Shown: piece after piece, positions 8,301 to 15,475 of the stretch
Layout: each line of letters opens with the position of its first letter
How positions within the stretch are numbered: the first letter of the stretch is position 1
Assembly (NCBI GenBank): GCA_903861445.1
Contig: CAIOUK010000017.1
Span: 1-19,620, forward strand
Source: an uncultured Verrucomicrobia subdivision 3 bacterium
Lineage (GTDB): Bacteria; Verrucomicrobiota; Verrucomicrobiia; Limisphaerales; UBA11358
Length of the DNA: 19,620 nucleotides
Reading direction: 5' to 3'
The notes under the pieces: model-generated
What the model was told of the DNA's origin: nothing
The model's database searches: none
The model's input: only the letters and a program-made list of their open reading frames with translations
Made by a program: the position numbers and the translations under genes

Positions 8301-10769
8301 GATTGGCCGGTGCCGGACACGGCGGCATTGCAACAATCGCTGGCGACGAATCTGTCGGGCTTCAACACGAAATACACGGCGGTAATGCCGGGAATGTGCT
8401 ACACCCCCAGCACCAACTGGTATCAAAGTGAGACCGATTCTACCGGCGGAATCGTGGGCGGACTCCAGTCGAGCGGAATCATCTTGTCGGAGATCACGCA
8501 CGATTACCACATGGAAAATATGCAGACTGTCTGTCAGGTCAATCCCACTTGGAAGACCAATGACGACATCGCGTGGTGGACGGGAGATGTGTCCATCGCC
8601 ACGACGAATTATCCCTACACCAATCCGCCCAGCGGCATCTGGCGCGATACATTCAACGGCTATTACCAGATGTTTCCGCATCTCAAAGTCGGCCACATCA
8701 GCCAGCCGGAGTATTGGCCTTGGGGCAATTTCCCATCGGGGGAGCCGAGCCAGAACCAACTTGCCTTCACCATCACCAACAGTTTGGGGCAGAACATCAA
8801 CATGTCGTTCAACGCCTCGAACATTTTCAGTTCCTTCATGAACATGGCGGTCGCGATTGGCCATCCCTATTACAATATGCAAAGCGATACGCCGTGGGAC
8901 TATTTTTACGGTGGCGCGGGAGGCTCGCTGGCCACGGCGACGACGATGCGCCAGATGATCCGCACCTACGAGAAATATTTTCAGTCCCGCGGCGGGCGTC
9001 ACACGCTGACCTGCAATGTCAGCGATGCCAGCCAGCAGACGACAACCAATGCCACCGATCTCTATTATGAGACCAACAGTTTTAACAGTATGCGACTGCA
9101 TCAGCAGGAAGGCGGACGGGCGAACTGTTACCGTTTTCAAAGCTGGTATCAGGGGATTCCCTATGTCCTGGTGCCGGAGACGCAAGCTGGCAATTACACT
9201 CACCTTGCGCTTTCGGCGATCAAGTATCTGAAAGGCATCAAGGACACGAATGGCGCGCTGGAGACATTGAGCTTCGGCGTCCTCAGCACCGGCACGACCA
9301 ACCAGCTTTCCATCACGAACAAGGGCGATGTGGCGTGCCTGCCCGCCATCACCGCCAGCGAAAGCGGCAGCGGCTACATTGTCGCGCATTACTTCAACGC
9401 CGCCGGTCAGGACGTGACCAGCGCGATGTTGAACGGCGAAGGCTATTGTCACACGAATTTGCTCGCGACCAACCAGTCCACCACGTTCACCGTCGTGTTC
9501 AGCGCACTGCCGAACACGCCGTCCAATGCCACGCGCAGCGTCACGTTCGAGGCGTTTTGGAATCCGCAGGATCCAACCGGCGTGGTGCGCGACCGCAAAA
9601 CCATCAGCGTGACGGCCTCCAATCTCGTCGCCACGCCGAATCCGCTGGCGTGGTATCAACTGGAAGGTAATGGGAACGACAGCAGCGGGAATAATTTCAA
9701 CGCCACCGCGTCCAATGCCGTGAGCTTTGCCACCGGCGTGGTCGGCACGAATGCAGCCTCGTTCAATGGCTCCAGCAGTTACCTACAAATTCCGTGCAGC
9801 ATCAGCAATGATTTCACCATTTCCTTCTGGGTGAAGACGACGCAGACCGGCGGCGCCGGCCAATGGACCGCCGGCAAAGGGTTGGTGGACGCGAGCGTGA
9901 CCGGCACCACGAATGATTTTGGAATTTCGCTCGTCGGTGCCAACGCCGCCTTTGGCGTGGGCAACCCCGACACAACGATCACCTCGACCGCCGGCATCAA
10001 CGACGGCCAGTGGCATCATGTGGCCGCCATTCGCGCCAATGGCAGCGGCGCGATGAATTTATATGTGGACGGCGTCTGGCAGGCCGGCACCAATGGGCCG
10101 ACCGGCACGCGCGCCGCGCCGCCCGCGATGCGCCTCGGCAGTTTGCAGACGGCGGCGAATTACTTTTCCGGCACAATTGACGACGTGCAACTTTACGGCA
10201 GCGCGCTCAATGGTGCGCAAGTCGGCGCGCTCGCCCTGCTCGGGCCGGCGAACACGGAACCGATGCTGGCGGCGATTGGCGACCGGTCCATCATCGCCGG
10301 CCAGACACTGAATGTGACCAACAGCGCGAGTGATTCTGACGTCCCGGTGCAAACCCTGACGTTCAGTCTGCTCAGCGCGCCGACCAATGCGACCATCAAT
10401 GCCACCAATGGCATTTTCACCTGGCGGCCAACACTGGCGCAGGCCCCTTCGACCAACCTGATTTCCGTGAGCGTGACCGACAACGGCACGCCACCTTTGA
10501 GCGCGACGCAAAGTTTTCAAGTGATCGTGACGACCCCAGTCAGCCCGACGTTTGGCGGCAAACCGGGGCTGACGGGCGGTGGGTTCTCGCTGCAGGTGAA
10601 TGGCGGCAGTGGGCTGAATTATTATCTGCAGACGGCCACGAATCTGACTCCGCCCGTGACGTGGGTGACGGTGCAGACCAATTTGTCGGCCACGCCGCCG
10701 TTCACCTTCACCGATCCAGCCGCAACCAACTTCAATCGCAGGTTTTATCGCGTGCTGATTGGTCCTTGA
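5346..10769 (+). CDS. Giant secreted protein: autotransporter-type strand repeats, unassigned central module, LamG-like, Ig-like and C-terminal tail
   Basis: A 1807-residue exported protein. The signal peptide ends at AQLVHA-ATP (about residue 34); ATG 5346 is supported by AGGA at 5336-5339, with an in-frame ATG at 5370 as alternative. Residues about 35-840 are a Thr/Asn-rich beta region with four strand-repeat motifs of the TIGR02601/PATR type: NTYTGPTIVS (about 243), NSFTGPTTVS (490), NNYAGSTTM (621) and NLYTGSTTI (735). An Ig-like stretch spans about 844-940. Residues about 945-1425 are compositionally different, rich in Trp, Tyr, Met and acidic residues (SEIWWGG, RGVDWP, SEITHDYH, QPEYWPWG, SDTPWDYF) and look like a globular enzyme, possibly a barrel-type glycosidase; I cannot name the family. 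A LamG/concanavalin-like domain follows (about 1434-1629, WYQLEGNGNDSSGN, DGQWHHVAA, IDDVQLY), then an Ig-like domain (1634-1729) and a tail ending NRRFYRVLIGP. No autotransporter barrel is present. Likely extracellular or surface polysaccharide-related, by inference. Confidence 0.88.
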   Translation: MSRGSHNSMQNNFPSWFLRLVLVGSVWLAQLVHAATPLWYGAGSVTNNNFSNPSNWTNGTAPVGNNITNLAVNFGPLAVGATNTANCDATGNSKTWTFNSGTVPMIVTLNGQQLGAASSQDIFINSSTNLQTVNGTFSLFDIGGTTNTRRFSATSGPLAILPSQINIRNDSAPTNWAIELAGTKNGTWNTTFVNVNGTNMVVNYLKTGTGTWEVQSILPNLTLTNKTSSLTVAGGTLLLDAANTYTGPTIVSNGATLKLTTLPTGAGAYFVSNSATLGVTLANAGGVLTNASLILGTTGADTLKLTLDLASFGNPTNAPVTVLGALTVNGTCTVNLTNGVLVPGRFPLIKYGSQTGSGSFVLGTLPPGVTASLTNNVAGNSLDLIVTAAVGVNNIIYWNGNVSGLWDLTNTPNWKLNSQTNLTYADTNQVVFDDSASTNFNITLNSAVRPMSVTFDNSTNNYSLAGSGSIGGYTWMNLTGGGVVTISNANSFTGPTTVSTGALVLRNLGAVAGSSLNIADGAVVQPNLAGTYSNVTTTINGSSRANSSFGGSLDFHAGTTTTWPGQIILNDPSATIGCYGATCKVTLSGQLTGSGSLTIRPEGGSASSHTAIFTLSNPSNNYAGSTTMQVGTAELYATLKAGNNNALPVTTALTLDRAGSSGVVYFDLAGYSQTLAGLTADFGSNAVINTSNTLATLTVSNNADTVFNGVIGASTNKGITLIKQGAASLTLSGTNLYTGSTTIGDGTLAVNGLITATSGLQLSNNATLQLALGGAGGPTNIVVNGNVTLAGQINASDFGIVSNTRYPVIYYTGALTNNGISVASGGPCVFTIDTSTPHVVYLDVTQKFPPAEFTSVSSAVSTLTTNLSGVLHGMPTGPIWYEVRDQTNKLWDFGATRAVSPWSITVRHLRVGINTVTIFAQDGVGNIQSNSIQLTLTLGTNTSVRPRPIPSEIWWGGFVDNAQLTNYSQWPFVQKYEDGFFLRGVDWPVPDTAALQQSLATNLSGFNTKYTAVMPGMCYTPSTNWYQSETDSTGGIVGGLQSSGIILSEITHDYHMENMQTVCQVNPTWKTNDDIAWWTGDVSIATTNYPYTNPPSGIWRDTFNGYYQMFPHLKVGHISQPEYWPWGNFPSGEPSQNQLAFTITNSLGQNINMSFNASNIFSSFMNMAVAIGHPYYNMQSDTPWDYFYGGAGGSLATATTMRQMIRTYEKYFQSRGGRHTLTCNVSDASQQTTTNATDLYYETNSFNSMRLHQQEGGRANCYRFQSWYQGIPYVLVPETQAGNYTHLALSAIKYLKGIKDTNGALETLSFGVLSTGTTNQLSITNKGDVACLPAITASESGSGYIVAHYFNAAGQDVTSAMLNGEGYCHTNLLATNQSTTFTVVFSALPNTPSNATRSVTFEAFWNPQDPTGVVRDRKTISVTASNLVATPNPLAWYQLEGNGNDSSGNNFNATASNAVSFATGVVGTNAASFNGSSSYLQIPCSISNDFTISFWVKTTQTGGAGQWTAGKGLVDASVTGTTNDFGISLVGANAAFGVGNPDTTITSTAGINDGQWHHVAAIRANGSGAMNLYVDGVWQAGTNGPTGTRAAPPAMRLGSLQTAANYFSGTIDDVQLYGSALNGAQVGALALLGPANTEPMLAAIGDRSIIAGQTLNVTNSASDSDVPVQTLTFSLLSAPTNATINATNGIFTWRPTLAQAPSTNLISVSVTDNGTPPLSATQSFQVIVTTPVSPTFGGKPGLTGGGFSLQVNGGSGLNYYLQTATNLTPPVTWVTVQTNLSATPPFTFTDPAATNFNRRFYRVLIGP

Positions 10770-10807
10770 AGCGGCGGCTGGTGCGGATTCAGTTGGAATT
10801 TCAGGGC

Positions 10808-10838
10808 AAAAAAAACGCCGGGCGCGCAGCCCGGCGTT
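10808..10838 (-). terminator. Strong intrinsic terminator for the minus-strand lipoprotein gene
   Basis: A perfect 10-base-pair inverted repeat (AACGCCGGGC at 10814-10823, GCCCGGCGTT at 10829-10838) encloses a 5-base loop. On the minus strand it is followed by a run of eight T (complement of A at 10808-10815), the classic Rho-independent layout. It lies 31 bases past the stop of the lipoprotein gene and 39 bases after the end of the converging exoprotein gene. The plus-strand transcript could also form the stem, but lacks a U run after it. Confidence 0.9.
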
Positions 10839-10868
10839 GTTGACTAAAATATTGGTTTGAAATACGGC

Positions 10869-11264
10869 TTACCGCGCCAGTTGTAGCGCGATTTCCTTTT
10901 CCAGTTCATGCACGAGGTCGAGGTCACGCGTGCCCCATTTGGTGCGGGCTTGCACATCCACCTGTGTGGTCTTGGGATCCACGGATTCGACGCGCACCCA
11001 GACCTTGCGGTCGTTCACGCGGCCGAGCAGCGAGCGGACGGCGTTGGTGTTGTCGTGCGGGATGAATTCCTGGATCAATACGCCGTTGGCCTGAATGACG
11101 GCGACGGAGGCCGCATAAACTTGGTCCAGCGAACGCTGGTAACGGCCAGCTACGGAGTCCTTGCCCCAGGTGGACGCAAAGGTGTGGGTGTCGCTGACGG
11201 TGCTGACACAGCCGGTGGTGATGAGCGCGGCGGCGGCGAGAACGGTGAAAATTGATTTCTTCAT
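10869..11264 (-). CDS. Small lipoprotein, possibly DUF3568-like
   Basis: A 131-residue protein starting MKKSIFTVLAAAALITTGC, a signal peptide ending in a relaxed lipobox with Cys19 as the predicted lipidated residue. The open frame extends 22 codons further upstream, but the start at 11264 is chosen because it places a proper n-region and hydrophobic core before the Cys. The mature part has SLDQVYAASVAVIQANGVLIQE and VWVRVESVDPKTTQVDVQARTKWG, then a C-terminal helix (VHELEKEIALQLAR). This pattern, with a helix followed by strands carrying alternating charges, resembles the DUF3568 family of short lipoproteins, whose function is unknown. No Shine-Dalgarno-like site precedes the start. It is transcribed divergently from the gspF cluster with 101 bases between starts and ends at a strong terminator. 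Whether it serves the secretion system is unknown. Confidence 0.85.
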   Translation of the reverse strand: MKKSIFTVLAAAALITTGCVSTVSDTHTFASTWGKDSVAGRYQRSLDQVYAASVAVIQANGVLIQEFIPHDNTNAVRSLLGRVNDRKVWVRVESVDPKTTQVDVQARTKWGTRDLDLVHELEKEIALQLAR

Positions 11265-11273
11265 AGGTGGACA

Positions 11274-11302
11274 ATGCAACCGAAATTCGACACGCGCGTC
11301 AA
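11274..11302 (-). promoter_or_regulatory. Possible promoter of the lipoprotein gene
   Basis: On the minus strand, TTGACG (11302-11297) and TTGCAT (11279-11274) are spaced by 17 bases. The -35 is good (five of six) but the -10 is poor (three of six). Transcription would begin only a few bases before the ATG at 11264, which would fit the lack of a ribosome-binding site there. Weak evidence, read by eye. Confidence 0.25.
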
Positions 11303-11365
11303 GCACGATTCGCACGGGGAATTTTTGCAACTTTCATTCCGCGCCGGTTTTGAATAAAGGTCTAT

Positions 11366-12634
11366 ATGGCGCAGTTTTCCTACAAAGCCCGCAAACGCTC
11401 CGGCGAACTCGTCGAGGGCGTGCTCGAAGTGCCCGACCGTGCTGCCGCGCTGGCGCAAATCCAGCGCTCCGGTCTCTTCCCGATTTCTGTGACGGACGCC
11501 AAGGTGGGCGCGGCCGTGGCCGTCAAATCGGCGGGCAAAGGCGTCAACCTCGCGTCTTTTCTGCCGCCGGCCATGCAGGCGCAGCTCGCGCAAAAGCGGA
11601 AACCAAAATTGCAGGAGCTGGCCACGTTCACCACGCAGCTCGCGAACCTGCTGAATTCCGGCATGGCGCTGACCACGGCGTTGAACAGCATGACACATCT
11701 GCAGACCAAGGGCATTCCCGCCGAGGTCAGCCGCGAATTAAAGCAGGAAGTCACCGAGGGCAAAGGTTTGTCCGACGCGATGGCCAAGCAGCCGCGCATT
11801 TTTTCGGATTTGTATGTTAACATGGTGAAGGCGGGCGAGCAGAGCGGTTCGCTGGTGCCGGTGCTGCGGCGCATGGCCACGCACTTCCAGCAGTTCGCCG
11901 ACGTGCAGTCGAAGTTCAAATCCGCGATGATTTATCCGGTGATGGTCATTTGCATGGGGCTGTTGCTCGTGACGTTTTTCATGATTTTCATGATGCCGCA
12001 ATTCACCGGCATGTTTAAGGATTTCAATATCGAGTTGCCGCTGCCGACCCGGTTCCTCATGGGCACGAGCAAAATGTTCACGACTTACTGGTGGCTGATG
12101 CTGCTCGTGGTCATCGCCATTTTTATCCTGTTCAAACGCTTCCAATCCAGCGCGGCGGGCGCGCGCAAGCTGGACGAGTGGCGGATGAAACTGCCGGTGT
12201 TCGGCAACGTGGTGAAAATAAATTTATTCGGCCAGTTTGCCCGGACGTTGGGCACGCTGCTGCAAAACGGCGTGCCGGTGCTGACCGCGTTGAAAATCAC
12301 CGAGCAGGTCATGTCCAACTCGCTCATCAAGGAAGCCATCGCCAACACCCGTTCGGCGGTGACGGACGGCAAGACGCTGGCGCAGCCGATGGCGCAGAGC
12401 AAATTGTTCCCGCAGCTCATGGTGGATCTTGTCCGCATCGGCGAGGAAACCGGCGACGTGCCCGCCGCGTTGAACAATCTGGCCGACACTTACGAGGGCG
12501 AATTGCAAATCGCGCTGCGCGTGATGACGCAGCTCGTCGAGCCACTCTTGATCGTCGTGATGGGTGCCATCGTGGCGTTCCTGCTGTTGAGTATTTTCCT
12601 GCCGCTCTTCAAGATGATTTCGTCCATCCACTGA
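11366..12634 (+). CDS. gspF: Type II secretion / type IV pilus inner-membrane platform protein (GspF/PilC)
   Basis: A 422-residue GspF/PilC family protein, the polytopic inner-membrane platform that couples the cytoplasmic assembly ATPase to pseudopilus growth. The N-terminus MAQFSYKARKRSGELVEGVLE is typical of the family. Two GspF domains follow: the first at about residues 90-215 (ELATFTTQLANLLNSGMALTTAL), ending in the membrane segment MIYPVMVICMGLLLVTFF near 188; the second at about 290-415 (FARTLGTLLQNGVPVLTALKI), ending in VEPLLIVVMGAIVAFLLLS from about 391. A further membrane helix (YWWLMLLVVIAIFILF) begins at 241. Length is normal. AAAGG at 11356-11360 provides a ribosome-binding site five bases before the ATG. 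Its stop shares one base with the gspH start, so the genes are translationally coupled. Whether the machine is a true T2SS or a pilus cannot be told from GspF alone, but the following pseudopilins favour T2SS. Confidence 0.96.
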   Translation: MAQFSYKARKRSGELVEGVLEVPDRAAALAQIQRSGLFPISVTDAKVGAAVAVKSAGKGVNLASFLPPAMQAQLAQKRKPKLQELATFTTQLANLLNSGMALTTALNSMTHLQTKGIPAEVSRELKQEVTEGKGLSDAMAKQPRIFSDLYVNMVKAGEQSGSLVPVLRRMATHFQQFADVQSKFKSAMIYPVMVICMGLLLVTFFMIFMMPQFTGMFKDFNIELPLPTRFLMGTSKMFTTYWWLMLLVVIAIFILFKRFQSSAAGARKLDEWRMKLPVFGNVVKINLFGQFARTLGTLLQNGVPVLTALKITEQVMSNSLIKEAIANTRSAVTDGKTLAQPMAQSKLFPQLMVDLVRIGEETGDVPAALNNLADTYEGELQIALRVMTQLVEPLLIVVMGAIVAFLLLSIFLPLFKMISSIH

Positions 12635-12733
12635 TGAAATTACGAATTTCAAATTTCGAATTTCGAATTTTCACCGGCGATCTGGCTCGACAAAATTCGT
12701 CATTCAAAATTCGCCATTCGCAATCTGGCTTCA
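12634..12733 (+). repeat. AT-rich degenerate repeat block in the GspH leader
   Basis: Two clusters of short AATTTC/AATTCG units lie at about 12637-12672 and 12691-12723. The first 24 bases match the first 24 bases of gspJ (from 13610) at all but one position. The units encode the leader, not the mature pseudopilin. Confidence 0.75.
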
Positions 12734-13188
12734 CGCTCATCGAAATCATGGTGGTCGTGGCCATTATGGGTCTGATCGCGGCGATGGGTCTGCCGTCCAT
12801 CATGAAAGCGTTGCAGAAGGACGGCATGAGAAAAGCGTTGAGTGACGTGACGGATGTCTGCGCGGCGGCGCGCGCCAAGGCAATTTTTTCGCACCAGCCC
12901 GTGGCGGTGGTTTTCCATCCGGGTGAACGCACCTTTGCCGTGGAAGGTGGCGGCCCCGGCGGCGGCTCGACTTATGTCCATCAATCCAAGCTGCCGGACG
13001 GCATCGAACTAGCGATGCTCGACATCAACCTCCAGGATTTTGGCGCGTCGGAATGGGCGCGGGTTCGTTTTTTTCCGAATGGCACGAGCGACGAGATGAC
13101 CATTGTGCTGCACGACCGCGCTGACTGGCGCAAAATCACTCTGGAATTTTCCACCGGCCTCGCGTCGGTGAGCGATGTGGGCCGATGA
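12634..13188 (+). CDS. gspH: Minor pseudopilin GspH-like (prepilin N-terminal methylation motif)
   Basis: A 184-residue pseudopilin. The prepilin peptidase site is SG-FTLIEIMVVVAIMGLIAAMG, with cleavage after Gly32 and the conserved Glu at +5 (Glu37), followed by the hydrophobic helix that anchors subunits in the membrane before assembly. The C-terminal globular part fits GspH/FimT (AAARAKAIFSHQPVAVVFHPGERTFAV). In T2SS, GspH links the pseudopilus tip (I, J, K) to the GspG shaft. ATG 12634 overlaps the gspF stop (TGATG). The 32-residue leader is much longer than the usual 6-10 residues and is encoded by AT-rich repetitive DNA that also appears in the gspJ leader. The frame is also open far upstream inside gspF, but that extension is antisense to sense. 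The 3' end overlaps gspI by four bases (ATGA). Confidence 0.9.
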   Translation: MKLRISNFEFRIFTGDLARQNSSFKIRHSQSGFTLIEIMVVVAIMGLIAAMGLPSIMKALQKDGMRKALSDVTDVCAAARAKAIFSHQPVAVVFHPGERTFAVEGGGPGGGSTYVHQSKLPDGIELAMLDINLQDFGASEWARVRFFPNGTSDEMTIVLHDRADWRKITLEFSTGLASVSDVGR

Positions 13189-13613
13189 AAATTATTTTTC
13201 CAACTCGCGTGCGTCGGGCGTTCTCGCTGATCGAAGTGATGATCGCCATCGGCATCTTTTTTCTGGCGACCTTCGCCATCCTCGGCTTGATTTCAAGTGC
13301 GCTGGCGAACGCGCGCCGGTTGCAGCGGCCGATGGTGGACGCCAGCGCGCTGCTCTCGCAGATGTCGCTGACCAATAAGCTCGTCGAGGGCACTTACTCC
13401 GGCAATCTCGGCGACGCGCTGGGTCGGGCTTACGCCGATTACCGGTGGACGGGAGAAATTATCGAGGTGGGTTCAAATAAATTATTTCAGGCGGATTTCA
13501 TCATCCAGCCCGCGCGCGGCGGCAACGAGGTGATTTCCCGCGTCACCACGTTGTTTTACCGGCCGCAGTCCGATCCCGGCAGTTTGGACGGCGGCAACTT
13601 CATCCATAAATGA
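13185..13613 (+). CDS. gspI: Minor pseudopilin GspI-like
   Basis: A 142-residue pseudopilin with the leader MKIIFPTRVRRA, cleaved before FSLIEVMIAIGIFFLATFAIL. Glu17 is the conserved +5 Glu. The residue before the cut is Ala rather than Gly, which is tolerated in this family. In T2SS, GspI is the core of the tip complex with GspJ and GspK. The short globular part (ALLSQMSLTNKLVEGTYSGNLG... then DYRWTGEIIEV...LFQADFIIQ) fits the GspI C-terminal domain, in which a WxxEI-type strand is common. The leader has normal length, unlike those of its two neighbours. The gene overlaps gspH and gspJ by four bases each (ATGA at both ends), indicating translational coupling within one operon. Confidence 0.9.
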   Translation: MKIIFPTRVRRAFSLIEVMIAIGIFFLATFAILGLISSALANARRLQRPMVDASALLSQMSLTNKLVEGTYSGNLGDALGRAYADYRWTGEIIEVGSNKLFQADFIIQPARGGNEVISRVTTLFYRPQSDPGSLDGGNFIHK

Positions 13614-13704
13614 AATTGCGAATTTCAAATTTCAAATCGCGAATCGCGCCGCGCGGCAGGCGGGGCGTGAATCCGCAATTCGCAATCCGCAATCCGCGAT
13701 TTGC
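13610..13704 (+). repeat. AT-rich degenerate repeat block in the GspJ leader
   Basis: Short units related to AATTTC and to CGCAATC lie at about 13613-13640 and 13669-13702. They match the arrangement of the gspH leader, and the second block sits at the same codon offset (24-31) in both genes. The region between the two blocks is GC-rich and unrelated. Confidence 0.75.
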
Positions 13705-14386
13705 TTTCACCCTCGTGGAAATCATGGTGGCCATCATGGTGTTCATGCTGGTCATCGCGGCGATTTACTCGACGTGGATGCTGGTGGTGCGCGCCACGCA
13801 GGTTGGCCAGGACGCCGCCGCGCAGGCGCAACGCCAGCGCATCGCCATGCGCACCATTGAGGACGGCCTGATGAGCATCCAGTCGTTCCAGGCGTCGCTG
13901 CAATATTACAGTTTTATTTTAGCCAACGGCGAGGACGCCACTTTGAGCTTCGCGTCGCGCGTGCCGGAGATTTATCCACGCAACGGCAAGTTCGGCGATT
14001 TCAACCTGCGCCGGCTCACCTTCTCGGTCCAGCCCGCGGCGGATGGTGAAAAAAATCTCGTGTTGCGCCAGAACCCGATTCTCATGGATGTGGATGAGGA
14101 CGAGAAAAAATATCCGCTGGTGCTCGCCAAGAACGTGAAAAAATTCATCGTGGAATGTTGGGACACCAACAAGCTGGAGTGGGCCACGCAATGGGACAAT
14201 ACCAATTTCATTCCTCCGCTGATTCGCGTTGGCCTCGTGCTGGGCGGCAACACGGCGGCGGGCAATGCCGCGCCGGAATATTCCGTCGTGCGCACCTTTG
14301 CCGTGCCGTCGGGCATGATGCCGGTCGCCGTTCAGCGCGGCGGCGCGGGTGCCAATTCCGGCGGCAGCCTCATCATTAATCATTAA
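13610..14386 (+). CDS. gspJ: Minor pseudopilin GspJ-like
   Basis: A 258-residue pseudopilin. The signature is RFA-FTLVEIMVAIMVFMLVIAAIYS, with cleavage after Ala32 and Glu37 at +5. The globular region (QRIAMRTIEDGLMSIQSFQ, then a mixed strand region ending YSVVRTFAVPSG) suits the GspJ tip subunit by position and length, though its sequence is divergent and the J assignment leans on gene order. The leader is 32 residues, begins MKLRISNF exactly as GspH does, and is encoded by the same kind of repeat DNA. The C-terminal VQRGGAGANSGGSLIINH looks flexible. The start overlaps the gspI stop by four bases. gspK starts seven bases after the stop. Confidence 0.82.
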   Translation: MKLRISNFKSRIAPRGRRGVNPQFAIRNPRFAFTLVEIMVAIMVFMLVIAAIYSTWMLVVRATQVGQDAAAQAQRQRIAMRTIEDGLMSIQSFQASLQYYSFILANGEDATLSFASRVPEIYPRNGKFGDFNLRRLTFSVQPAADGEKNLVLRQNPILMDVDEDEKKYPLVLAKNVKKFIVECWDTNKLEWATQWDNTNFIPPLIRVGLVLGGNTAAGNAAPEYSVVRTFAVPSGMMPVAVQRGGAGANSGGSLIINH

Positions 14387-14393
14387 CAAATAA

Positions 14394-15440
14394 ATGATGA
14401 AAATTTCCCGCGCCAAAAAAAAATCCGGCTTCGCGATCATCATCGCGATGGTCGCCGTCACCGTGCTGACGTTGTTGGCGGGCGCGTTCGCGTATTCGAT
14501 GAAGGTCGAGACGCGCTTGGCGCAGAATTCCGACAACGACGAACAGTTGCTCTGGCTCGGTCGCGCTGGTGTGGAACGCGCGCGCTGGATCTTGGCGCAG
14601 GAACCCGGGAACTATTCATCGTTGAATCAAGTCTGGGCTGGCGGCGGCGGCGAAGGCCCGGAAACGAACGGCCCGCTCGCGGGTGTTTCTCTGGATAATT
14701 TCCCGGTCGGCGATGGCAATGTCTCGCTCAAAATCATCGAGCTGGAAAGCAAGATTAACATCAACACTGCGCCCGCGCCATTGCTGCAGCAGGTGCTCAC
14801 CACGCAAGGTGCCAATGCCGGCGACATCAACACCGTGTCGGATTCCATTCTCGACTGGGTGAACGCGGGTGACGCGACGCGGCCCGCCGGCGCGAAGAGT
14901 GATTATTATCAGGGACTGAATCCGCCGTATTACGCCAAGGATGCGCCGATGGATGACATCTCCGAACTGCTGCTCGTCAAAGGCGTCTCGCTGGCGATGT
15001 TCAAGGGCGGCAGCGTGACGAACGATCAAGGCGCGGCGTTTCAGCATCATCACCTCGGCTTCGGCAACGCGCCCGGGCAGATGCCGGATTATGCGTTTGG
15101 CTTGCAGGATGTGTTCACGCCCTTTTCGTTGGGCAAGGTGAACATCCTCACCGCCAGCGACACCGTGCTGCAATTGATTCCCGGCATGGATACCACCGCT
15201 GCGCAGGACATCCAAACTGCGCGCGCTTCGGATCCGCCTATTCGCAACATTGACCAGTTGCTTGCTGCTGCCCACATTCCCGCAGCGGCACAAGCGCAAA
15301 TCAAAAACTATGTCGGCGTGCTGGGCAGCACCTACGAAGTCCACGCCACCGCGCATATCGGCGATTACAGCCGCGAATTTGTTGCCATCCTTTGCCGCAA
15401 CGGCCCGAACGTGGATGTCTTCGGCTTCTATTGGAAATGA
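14394..15440 (+). CDS. gspK: Minor pseudopilin GspK (type II secretion tip protein)
   Basis: A 348-residue GspK family protein, the large subunit that caps the pseudopilus tip. The leader MMKISRAKKKSG is followed by FAIIIAMVAVTVLTLLAGAFAY. As is usual for GspK, the +5 Glu is missing (Ile here), in line with its place at the tip. After the helix, RAGVERARWILAQ is typical. The SAM-like helical insertion carries ESKININTAPAPLLQQVL, SILDWVNAGD and MDDISELLLVKGVS. A second helix-hairpin-helix-like region is KVNILTASDTVLQLIPGM and NIDQLLAAAHIP. The last strand is REFVAILCRNGPNVDVFGFYW. Two ATG codons lie in tandem at 14394 and 14397; either could be the start. It is the last recognised pseudopilin of the cluster. 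Confidence 0.92.
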   Translation: MMKISRAKKKSGFAIIIAMVAVTVLTLLAGAFAYSMKVETRLAQNSDNDEQLLWLGRAGVERARWILAQEPGNYSSLNQVWAGGGGEGPETNGPLAGVSLDNFPVGDGNVSLKIIELESKININTAPAPLLQQVLTTQGANAGDINTVSDSILDWVNAGDATRPAGAKSDYYQGLNPPYYAKDAPMDDISELLLVKGVSLAMFKGGSVTNDQGAAFQHHHLGFGNAPGQMPDYAFGLQDVFTPFSLGKVNILTASDTVLQLIPGMDTTAAQDIQTARASDPPIRNIDQLLAAAHIPAAAQAQIKNYVGVLGSTYEVHATAHIGDYSREFVAILCRNGPNVDVFGFYWK

Positions 15441-15475
15441 GTTGAATTCACGCCGCCGCCCGCTATCGTTTGACC

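Noticed and set aside
7308..9659. A 783-residue open frame on the minus strand within the giant exoprotein gene
   Set aside because: Its product is rich in Arg, His and Ala with no recognisable domain, as expected for the antisense of GC-rich coding DNA; the plus-strand frame has a signal peptide and clear domains.
12091..12633. Upstream extension of the gspH frame inside gspF
   Set aside because: It is an alternate frame within well-conserved gspF; the pseudopilin leader begins at the ATG overlapping the gspF stop.
12637..12723. CRISPR or tandem-repeat array from the AATTTC/AATTCG units
   Set aside because: Units are short, degenerate and lack regular spacers; they are in-frame coding DNA of the pseudopilin leader.
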